From Zygnema cylindricum (lineage: Eukaryota; Streptophyta; Zygnematophyceae; Zygnematales; Zygnemataceae), in the NCBI GenBank assembly GCA_037447655.1, contig JBBHKE010002760.1, forward strand, positions 13,055-77,054: 64,000 bases of DNA, given 5' to 3'. Below are positions 56,735 through 64,000 of the stretch, in pieces. Within the stretch, counting starts at the first letter, position 1. Each line of letters starts with the position of its first letter. The translations under genes were made by a program, and so were the position numbers. Under the pieces are notes generated by a model. The model did no database searches. It saw only the letters and a program-made list of their open reading frames with translations, and was not told where the DNA came from.

Positions 56735-57440
56735 AAAGAGGTGAATCACAAGACAAACCAAAAAAGACAAAACACAAAAAGACAACACAAAACAACAAAA
56801 AAAAAACAAAACTGAGAAAAGACAGAACACAAGAAAGAGAAAACAAAAGAAAGCCAAAGAAGAGATGAGACATCATTGAGAAAAAACAAACTATGAAAAA
56901 GAGAAAATATTTAGACAACATAGAAAAGACAAAAACAAAAAAAGACAATAAGAAAGGACAAAATGGAGACAGGACAAAACACATAAAATACAAAGCATAA
57001 AAATACAAAACATGTAAAAGACAAAACATAACGATACAAAATAAAGAGGAGGCAAAACCCATAGAAGACAAAACACAGAAAGGACATCACACAAAAACAC
57101 AAAACACAAAAAAGACAAAACATAGAAAGCAAAAAAGACAACAGAGAAAAGACCACAAAAATGACAAAACACAAGAAAGCCAAACCAGAGAAATGACAAA
57201 CTGAGAAAAGACAAAACAAAGAGGGCAACACAGAAGAGACAAAACATGGAAAAGACAAAATAGAAAAACAAAGATAAGAAAGAGAAAAAACAAAACAAAA
57301 CAAAAAAAGCTAAGCAGAGAAAAGACAAATGTACAGAAAGGCAAAAAGAGAAGAGACAAAATATAGAAAGGACAAAATAGAGAAAAGACAAAAAAACAAA
57401 ATAGAGTAGGCAAAACATAGAAAAAATAAGATTGCCAAAA
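56735..57440. repeat. T-poor, AGACAAAAC-rich low-complexity tract
   Basis: The plus strand is almost a three-letter text of A, C and G, built from AGACAAAACACA, GAGAAAAGAC and AGAAAGGACAAAA words with no exact period. The complementary strand therefore gives long hydrophobic Phe/Leu/Cys/Ser ORFs that are compositional artefacts. The strand asymmetry over 700 bases suggests expansion of a short motif followed by decay. Confidence 0.8.
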
Positions 57441-57484
57441 AAACACACAACGTTTTCAGAAAAGTTAAGTATTTGATTGGCTTC

Positions 57485-57967
57485 CTAAAAACAAAAAAAT
57501 AATACAAACTTACAGACAAATGAAAGATATCTTGTATGTCCTCTAGTTATAGAAATAGGTCTGGCTACTACTCGTACTTTTCCAGATCCTTTTTCTTTTT
57601 TAGTTTCTTTTCTTTCCTCTCTTTCCTTAACCTTTGCTTTTTCCGTTTCCCTTTCCTTTCCCCACGTTTCTCTTCTTCCTTCACAAAACTCCCACTTTTT
57701 TCCGTCGCAGGAATTGGTTCGATATCTTCTTTCTTTGATTGATCTTAATAATTTGATTGAAACACCAACCTCAATTTCCATTTCCTCTTCATTAACCGAC
57801 TCTTTTGTCGACTTTTTTAACTCAAACTTGCCTTCTCGGTTTTCGCGTAAGCGTTTTGGGGGAGAAGGTTTTCCGAACTCCATCGGATCCTCATCTCCCA
57901 AATTTGCAATTAACTCTTCTTGTCGAATTTCATATTGTCGAACAAAAATTTCGCGAATATCCCTCAA
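57485..57967 (-). CDS. Unrecognised charged ORF
   Basis: 160 codons on the minus strand. The first 60 residues (RDIREIFVRQYEIRQEELIA, then MEFGKPSPPKRLRENREGKF) are of mixed composition and look protein-like. The middle (residues 100-140) is a run of Glu/Lys/Arg. The last 20 residues are hydrophobic and lie at the edge of the T-poor tract, so the natural end may be a splice site or an earlier stop. No family is recognised. It may be the remnant of a transposable element or a host exon. Confidence 0.3.
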   Translation of the reverse strand: MRDIREIFVRQYEIRQEELIANLGDEDPMEFGKPSPPKRLRENREGKFELKKSTKESVNEEEMEIEVGVSIKLLRSIKERRYRTNSCDGKKWEFCEGRRETWGKERETEKAKVKEREERKETKKEKGSGKVRVVARPISITRGHTRYLSFVCKFVLFFCF

Positions 57968-58528
57968 CCATAAGGTATTTTGTGGGTGTAAAGGTCTTAA
58001 GTATTTGGTTCAAGATTTTTAGGGTAAAAAAGTCCCAAGTACTCCGCATAAGATTTTTAAGTTTTCAGAGAACTACACTGCCCATCGCTATTAATGTTAA
58101 AGAATTTTGGGTACTAAAACGTATTCAGCTTTATATTCAACAGTTGGATTTCATTTTTTAAGAAGGCGATAAAAAAGTAACAGTTTTGCCTTTAAACCGA
58201 GATGTAAAGATTAAAAATCGGAAAACACTGTGACGAGAAATAAAGTAAATAAAGTACCCGATAAATAATTGCCCGATGAATGTTTAGCATTAAATCAACC
58301 ATTGTTATTAGAGTTAAATATTACCAGGGCACTCAAAGCAGTCAAAGGAGTCAAAGGAGTCAAAGTAATTGTGTGATCGACAGTTAGACTTTTTTTCTGA
58401 GGCAAGCAATCAAAAGTTGACAACCTTCCCCTTCAATAGTGACGTCACGATCATGGTGTCATAAGTCTTTTAAGTTCTTCAAGGTCTTTCAAAGTCTCAA
58501 AAGTTCAAAAAGGTTTGATTTTGGGGTT
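57968..58528. other. Unassigned spacer
   Basis: No gene or element recognised. A short GTCAAAGGA repeat (GTCAAAGGAGTCAAAGGAGT, about 58339-58368) and several AGTCTTTCAAAGTCTCAAA words near 58468-58510 are the only structure seen. Confidence 0.5.
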
Positions 58529-58801
58529 TTAGAAGTACCACAAACAGAAGAGGTTGCGCTCGATTGAGTCTCGGACATCACTCCATTCACCAAAGGTCCG
58601 TTCCGAAAACCATTTCTTTCCGTTCCTGTTCCCTACCACAAGATTGTGAGAGTTCCTCAGGCCCCTTTTGAACACTTCTGTGGTTTTTTTCCCTGCGGAA
58701 AATTTAGAAAAAATAATATCCAAAATTGGGTTCCGTATAAGTAATTGATCACCAAACAACAATGAGAATTGAGAATAGAAAGTTGTTAAGGATCGGTACA
58801 T
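58529..58801 (-). CDS. Unrecognised short ORF
   Basis: 90 codons on the minus strand (begins MYRSLTTFYSQFSLLFGDQL; later FKRGLRNSHNLVVGNRNGKK). Composition is unlike the surrounding low-complexity DNA and could be coding. A strong donor-like GTAAGTATT lies 29 bases upstream on the same strand (58838-58830), so if this is part of a gene that site would end a separate preceding exon. No family is recognised. Confidence 0.25.
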   Translation of the reverse strand: MYRSLTTFYSQFSLLFGDQLLIRNPILDIIFSKFSAGKKTTEVFKRGLRNSHNLVVGNRNGKKWFSERTFGEWSDVRDSIERNLFCLWYF

Positions 58802-59950
58802 GGATAGAAATCCAGATACACGAACCAGTAATACTTACGTACACTTCACTGTGAATCGCGATTACTGTTAGGAAATAATAAGCATGAGGAAAGCTTGTGT
58901 TAATTATTCTATTGCCGGTGCAAGAGTTCTGAACCGGAAAAAAAAAATAGCATTAAGGAAACAACAATTGGTATCAATAACGCGAATTTGTGATCAGAGG
59001 GCCAAAAAGACCAGGATCCCATTAGTGTATTTAACGCTATTATCAAAAATACTGAAACACATATACAAGTATAGTATACTTCTACATAAATAGGATCGCT
59101 TCAATGTTATATGACTTTTAAATATATTCTAAATTTTAACATTAATATATCAAATAGTGCTAATATTTGAAAAAAAAACGAAAGAAAAAGAAACAAATCC
59201 AATTTTCGATAGCATGCAAACAGCAGAACATACTAAAAAATTTGCACAAGGACAAAAAATCTAGCAATTGCAAGTTTTAAGTGCAGTAAAAATGGGAAAC
59301 AAAGGGTCAGTGAAAATTCTACCTGTTACTCAAATTTCTGTCAGAAATCGAGACATTCATATTTCATTTTTGCAGATATTCGTGCCAATCCGAACTGTCC
59401 GCTTCTCCATCCTCATCTTCAAAGACTTCAAACCTTTCTCTGTTCAGCCGAAAACGAAAACAAAAAGGGGGAAAACAGGAACACATGCATTCATCCAACC
59501 ATTCAGGATTGCTGTTAGAAAAAAAAATAACAAGCACATTCTCTTAACAAATATTGGAGGTCTAAGAAGTCTTCATCTACTCCGGACAATTTGCTTATGA
59601 GTTGAACAACTCGTTGCTTTGCAGTGAGGCTCGACAATAAGAAAAACACTTAAAAACAGAAAAAAGAAAGAAACCAAACATCTGAAGGAGAAATAAAAGG
59701 TTTAGCCGTTTGCAAAAAATATACAGGCGTACGGATATTGAAACAAAACACAATGGCACATACCTGCAAAACTTGAAAGATACCAGCTGCAGCGAGGTCA
59801 ATGCACAACTTAACCCTAACTATTTAAAAAAACACACGTACAGGGACTAGTCGAAGCAAATCGAGAGAGGAGGCGCGTTGAGAGAAGGCGAGCGAAGAAA
59901 ACAGAACCTGAGAAAACAGAAACTGAGAAAGCAAAAAGTGAGGGAGAGAG
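58802..59950 (-). other. Unassigned region with splice-like sites on the minus strand
   Basis: No recognised protein. Minus-strand donor-like sites are GTAAGTATT (58838-58830) and GCAG/GTATG (59767-59759). Plus-strand ORFs here (58884-59093 and 59268-59600) show no family. A 110-codon plus ORF at 59268 is basic and of ordinary composition but unsupported. Confidence 0.3.
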
Positions 59951-59954
59951 AGAC

Positions 59955-60224
59955 TTACCAGTGGAGTGGTGACGGTTGTTCCTGCAGGAGACGCTGCGAC
60001 AGCTGGCGCTCGGTCGTCAGCGTCCGTACGTCCGGCTCAGCAATGGCACGAGCAGGCGCCACGTGGCAAGTCCTAGTGGTGCGAGGCCGCACACTGGCGA
60101 CGCTGTTTGGAGGCTCTGCACGAAGGCCATGGAGGACGAGTCCGCCGGGAGAAGTACACCGCGCATCGTTATTAGTGTCAACGACACTAGTTTGGGTTCT
60201 TAAAATTTTGATTTTTTTCCTCAA
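59955..60224 (-). CDS. Possible first exon of a host gene, or GC-rich ORF
   Basis: 89 codons on the minus strand in a GC-rich island of about 250 bases that stands out from its AT-rich surroundings. The ORF runs into GGTAAGTCT, a near-consensus splice donor, at 59959-59951, followed by a C/T-rich stretch on that strand. The first 24 residues overlap the terminal repeat of the MITE starting at 60155, so the true start would be further in, or the exon is interrupted. No protein family is recognised and the plus strand is also open here, so coding status is uncertain. Confidence 0.25.
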   Translation of the reverse strand: MRKKIKILRTQTSVVDTNNDARCTSPGGLVLHGLRAEPPNSVASVRPRTTRTCHVAPARAIAEPDVRTLTTERQLSQRLLQEQPSPLHW

Positions 60225-60643
60225 ATAGGATACATGATTTTAATTTTTCCTTGACGTTAGTTAAGGTACCGTACAAAATAGCGTAAAGGACGAATTACAA
60301 TAATATCTAAATAGTGTGGTGTACGGTCGATGTCAGACCGTACATAAATGTTTCCTTTTCAAGTGAAAATTTTACAAAAAATGAGTTAAATCAGACGCGC
60401 ACGCATAGGATCGTGCGCTAAAAAAATGGGATTGTTCTGACACGTAAATTAGTCTTACATGTACGGATATTTAAATTTCACGACGGCGTACGATTTTCAA
60501 TATTTTGTAAAGATACCTATACTAATGTATATAATCGTACAGCGAATATTCCATTTTTGCTGTTCCCAAATTAGCATAAACGCCGAAATTAGAATACACC
60601 TTTTTTTTAAAAAAAAATAATTCTTAATTAGCGTCAATGACGG

Positions 60644-61148
60644 TACACCGCGCATCGTAATTAGAGTAAATTACTCTAATTCGGTCGCTCGAAATTTTGA
60701 CTCTATCACATCAAATAGAGTAAATGATTCTAATTTTTTCATTATGCTATTTAAGGTAAGGTTTAATTAACGTTTTTAATTCTAATATATGTTCGTTTTA
60801 AATAGTGTGGAGTACGGACGACGTCCGACCGTGCAAAATTGTACTTTTATAAGTAAAAAATTACAAATAATGATTTAATACAGGCCATTATCATGTAACT
60901 GCGTTTTAACAAACCGCGTAGTGCAAACGTCATAGTGACGATAAACTGTACGTTTTGTCAGATTCTGTACAAATACCTTATTTACAGTAGAGGATATTAG
61001 CTTGCCAAATTAGAGTACACCGCATAAATTAGAGTAAATTCCTTTTTGAAACAGTTTTATCACATAAATTAGAGTAAATTACTCTAATTATTTTTTTCTC
61101 TTTTTTTACTCTAATTTTTTCATTACTCTAATTACGATGCGCGGTGTA
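60644..61148. mobile_element. Nested MITE of the TACACCGC family
   Basis: 505 bp, from TACACCGCGCATCGTAATTA to TAATTACGATGCGCGGTGTA, with inverted ends extended by AGAGTAAA/ACTCTAA. The left part parallels 60155-60643 in order (AAATAGTGTGG, GTACGGNCGA, then a TTACAAANAATGA word), so this is a second copy of one family. It has no coding capacity. Confidence 0.7.
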
Positions 61149-61554
61149 GTGTTGGGTATCGGGTAAATTCATATCGCAATAATTGCGATATTCGATATAT
61201 TGAATATCGATCGAGCAGATTCCTCGATATATCGTACCGGGACCAACATAAATTATCGCGATATATATCGCAAAAAAATGGGTGTCCGTACAGTCATAGT
61301 ACGGAAAATCGTACGGGTAATTTACCCCCCCCCCCCCCCCCCCCCCCCCCGGGGGGGGGGGGTTTGTAAAAAAAAAATGAAATTTTTATTTTTTTTATGG
61401 CTCGATATATTGGCGATACGATATATCGGCGATATATCGCCGATATATCGCGATGATTTGGTTTTCGATATATCGAAGCGATATATCGATTATCGGGTAC
61501 CTGAAATTCAATATATATCGAATATCGGCAAAGGGTCCTCGATACCCAACACTA
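61147..61554. mobile_element. MITE with GTGTTGGGTATC inverted ends
   Basis: TAGTGTTGGGTATC at 61147-61160 is mirrored by GATACCCAACACTA at 61541-61554. Treating the outer TA as target duplication gives 12-bp inverted repeats, which would fit a Tc1/mariner-type non-autonomous element. The interior is dense in CGATATATCG words and holds a C26G12 run at 61325-61362. No transposase is encoded; the 119-codon ORF inside is a by-product. Confidence 0.65.
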
Positions 61555-61792
61555 AATGACGGTATATTTACTTCCACACTATTTAAACTTTGACACTAAT
61601 AACGATACGCGGTGTAGCAGAAACGGAGTTGACACGTGCGACAAAGGGAGCGACGGTTGCAGCAGCATTGGAGAGGTAGCTGCAGGAGAAGTGGAAAATT
61701 TGCGATGGGAGTTGGGACGGATGAAAACGATGGCAGGAAGCGAAAAACAAACTTCAACGGCACTTTGTGAAGCTTTAAAGTGTAGGGTACAG

Positions 61793-62333
61793 TACACCGC
61801 CAATCGTTATTAGCGTGGGAGTTTGATTAGCGTATAATAATAATTACAGTGGTGTAAGCTATTTAAGAATTTGAAAATTTTGGAAAAAATCATATGTTCT
61901 AATTGTTTGATTATGGTAATTTGGATCCTTGAAAAAAAAATGTCGGTCGCAAACATGCTTACACTAATATAGGTCTCCGAACAAAATCTGACAAATCGTA
62001 CACAAATCGTACATTCACACGGTCGAAACGCGGCTGTTGGACGAATATGTGGGAACGGGATTTTTACGACCTGGTTTTTTTTCCTTTTTAGAACGCACAT
62101 TCTCATGCGTCTGCGGTTACTAAAACTAATTTATTGTAATTTTTAACTTAAAAAGGTACATTTATGTACTTTCTGACACTGACCGTCCACAACTCTATTT
62201 AAGAGACAACGTACTGAAAATAACTCTAAATAGAATAAAGAAAAAAATAGAATGAACTACACTAATGGAGGATAAAAAAAAAAAAAGCGGGACGGGATTA
62301 GTGTACACAACGCTAATAACGATTGGCGGTGTA
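61793..62333. mobile_element. MITE with perfect 23-bp inverted repeats
   Basis: 541 bp, starting TACACCGCCAATCGTTATTA and ending in the exact reverse complement (TAATAACGATTGGCGGTGTA). Termini and an interior GTCAG...GTACATAAATG segment (in reverse) match the family at 60155-61148. It has no transposase. Perfect ends suggest a more recent insertion than the neighbours. Confidence 0.8.
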
Positions 62334-62610
62334 GTGACACGTGCCGTGTATCGAGAGCCTTTGGCAGGCAATCAACATATCGGTTTTTCGACATACCGAG
62401 AGTCAAAGGTCGCAAAAGTCAAAATTTTACATAACCAAAACCGACCGTTTTTTTTTTTTCAAAATCTGAGTACCCGACGCCCTACCGGGTTATGTCACGC
62501 TCCTAAATTGTTAACCGTCACCCGAAACGCGTTTACGAAAATGAAAGTTAACCGAAACTCGATTTCTCGCGACTACCCGTACCCGCCCGTACCCGAATAA
62601 GTACAAAATT
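62334..62610. other. Unassigned spacer between MITEs
   Basis: No recognised gene or repeat. A 111-codon plus-strand ORF begins inside the preceding MITE and is not credible. Confidence 0.5.
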
Positions 62611-62733
62611 AAATTAGAGTAAATTCCTTTTTGAAACAGTTCTATCACATAAATTAGAGTAAATTACTCTAATTATTTTTTTCTCTTTTTTTACTCTAAT
62701 TTTTTCATTACTCTAATTACGATGCGCGGTGTA
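62611..62733. mobile_element. Partial MITE end, near-identical to 61026-61148
   Basis: 123 bases ending TACGATGCGCGGTGTA match the right end of the nested MITE with a single substitution seen by eye (GTTCTATC for GTTTTATC). Only one terminus is present, so this is a fragment. Confidence 0.8.
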
Positions 62734-62926
62734 GCGGCACAGCGAGTTTAAAAAAAAAAACTAATTTTCAGCAGAGAGTATAAACGTCTGGAAATTTTGT
62801 GCCGCCGAGTTCATTTAACCGACTGCCAAGCTGGAAATTATCCGTCGACAAGGTTTGGACTTCGGACCTCCGGGTTCCAACTCGCCGGAAATGCACTCAC
62901 ATCCACAGAGGCGTTCACGGTCTTAT

Positions 62927-63662
62927 GGTAGAATTCCATTAGACGAAAAGTGTGGTTCGTTACTGGACGCCGTACAAGATCGTACATATTCGTACAGCGC
63001 CGTACCCTAATTTTTTTTTTGTCAGACGAAATATCGTTACTGGAAAGCTGTCGGGAAGCTCCAATGATGTAGGTGTAATTCCTGGCCGTTGGATATTCCA
63101 CTTTTTCACATCATCCAGTGTGACGATACTCTCCTCGCGAGGAGAGTTGTACGATACTAGACGTGTACCATTGGTACACGTGAAAAAGCAAAAAAATATC
63201 CGCTTTGAACAAGCGATCACAGGTCTACACGTCGTACAGGCCATGTGCCTACGTCGTACGGTCCATGTGCCGCCTGCCACGCTGGATGCAGGTGAGCCTT
63301 AAATATTTTCGCACGCTCCATCTGACATCCACTGACATTCAAAGTTTGCTGCGACCTTCAAAGTTTGCCGCGTCGTTTTGCCATTCCGTTTCGAAATTTT
63401 GATTTCCGTTTTCAAAATCAAAAATCTGGCCGCAAACTTTACGTACGAATCATTAATTACCTCCGGTCGTACAGATATTTCGTTCTGACTTTCCGTTTGA
63501 AGATTTTATTTGAGATTTTCAAATCTGGACTCTAGCCTACGTGGCGTCAATCATAATTGAGGAAGGTTGGTTACTGGCCCGACAAAATGGAATAGTCTTC
63601 CAGTAAACGCTGCCAGTAGAATTTTCCGTACATTTACTGGGACCGCCTAATGGAATTCCACC
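62927..63662. mobile_element. Putative DNA transposon with GGTRGAATTCCATTAG ends
   Basis: GGTAGAATTCCATTAG at 62927-62942 is mirrored at 63647-63662 (CTAATGGAATTCCACC), with one mismatch in 16. CTTA occurs just before the left end (one base away) and directly after the right end, suggesting a 3-4 base target duplication such as the TTA of PIF/Harbinger. Subterminal TTACTGG words recur in both orientations. No transposase ORF is seen. The class is uncertain. Confidence 0.5.
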
Positions 63663-64000
63663 CTTAGTCAACCGTTTGCGACCTCTGCCGAGAGTCGATA
63701 TACGGGTCCGTTTTATCTATAAGGCCAACAGCGGGACGAAATTACGATATATCGTGATGGGCCATCGGGTGGATAATCATCGCGGGGGTAATCATCGCAG
63801 TACCTCCGTACGCTGGTAAGGAATGGATTCTCAAAATATTTTCAAACCCCGGCCTTCCGGAATACTTTGGTACTATTTCCGTACTTTTATCTTCGTACTT
63901 TATCAGTTGGACGGACCTTTATCCCAATAATGTGTAACCAAATGTAGACATTGTTCTCACGGTTTCACCTGTTGTCGGACTTTATTTGCCGCATTAGTAT
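63663..64000. other. Unassigned window end
   Basis: No gene recognised. It contains a short palindrome ACGATATATCGT (63745-63756) and a direct repeat GTAATCATCGC/GATAATCATCGC. Confidence 0.5.

Larger units (their letters stand above)
60155..61616. mobile_element. Composite MITE-like element (TACACCGC termini)
   Basis: It starts TACACCGCGCATCGTTATTA and ends AATAACGATACGCGGTGTA; the outer 28 bases form imperfect inverted repeats including a GACACTA/TAGTGTC step. The flanking TA could be the target duplication. No transposase ORF is present. Inside is a second related element (60644-61148), and a third, unrelated one (61147-61554) is inserted at its end. The shared interior words are AAATAGTGTGG and GTACGG. 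Confidence 0.65.

Noticed and set aside
56110-56857. Long ORFs with 19-residue repeats (YICHAPIYLPC-like and GRYIGAWQIY-like)
   Set aside because: A 19-bp array without stops in any phase gives such ORFs in several frames and on both strands. No sign of a start context or a domain.
56694-57519. Hydrophobic Phe/Leu/Cys-rich minus-strand ORFs resembling membrane proteins
   Set aside because: They are translated from the complement of the T-poor AGACAAAAC tract and reflect composition only.
61200-61559. 119-codon ORF in the 61147-61554 MITE
   Set aside because: It runs through the C26G12 block (poly-Pro/Gly) and the CGATATATCG-rich interior, with no recognisable protein content.

Overview
The window is eukaryotic nuclear DNA, AT-rich and almost entirely repetitive. 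Nothing in it looks bacterial: there are no operons, ribosome binding sites or CRISPR arrays. It is dominated by two satellite families and by Ty1/copia LTR retrotransposons, and it ends in a cluster of small DNA transposons. This is the composition expected of pericentromeric or other heterochromatin. The lineage cannot be fixed from the sequence. The copia polyproteins, the initiator-tRNA(Met) anticodon-arm primer sites and the TTTAGGG-like stretches fit plants or algae, but invertebrates and protists are not excluded. I find no intact host gene.

Layout. 1-295 is a divergent satellite. 296-22783 is an array of a 202-bp satellite built from two related 101-bp halves. It flips orientation at 22784-23044 and abuts a 5'-truncated copia element (23045-25319). 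A palindromic pair of LTR ends (25320-25474), a 40-bp satellite array (25478-27880) and a 356-bp LTR (27881-28236) follow. The 202-bp satellite resumes at 28237-37374. It is interrupted at 30124-34556 by a structurally complete, young, non-autonomous copia element on the minus strand, with 1210-bp LTRs, a TTATA target duplication, primer site and polypurine tract. A second 40-bp array fills 37375-42766.

42767-55677 is a graveyard of copia elements: a decayed gag with its 3' LTR (42767-46164), a minus-strand gag-pol with its 5' LTR (46165-50947), a plus-strand RT-RNase H with a partial 3' LTR (50948-53505), and two LTRs in inverted orientation (53512-54496 and 54497-55677). 55958-56640 is a 19-bp tandem repeat and 56735-57440 a strongly T-poor tract. 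57485-60154 has a few unrecognised ORFs and consensus-like splice sites on the minus strand, so a fragment of a host gene is possible there. 60155-62733 holds nested MITE-like elements with TACACCGC termini, one of them carrying a second MITE. 62927-63662 is a further element with terminal inverted repeats.

How the parts relate. The 30-34.5 kb element keeps gag and a remnant of RT/RNase H but has lost protease, integrase and most of RT. Related fragments at 46-53 kb show what the autonomous partner encoded. The two satellites share a GTTAGCGC-centred core and may have a common origin. Several LTRs of this copia family carry a tRNA-like A-box/B-box segment antisense to the element. No single clearly new gene system was found. 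The most unusual items are the satellite relationships, the antisense tRNA-like LTR segment, and a gag start codon that coincides with the primer binding site.
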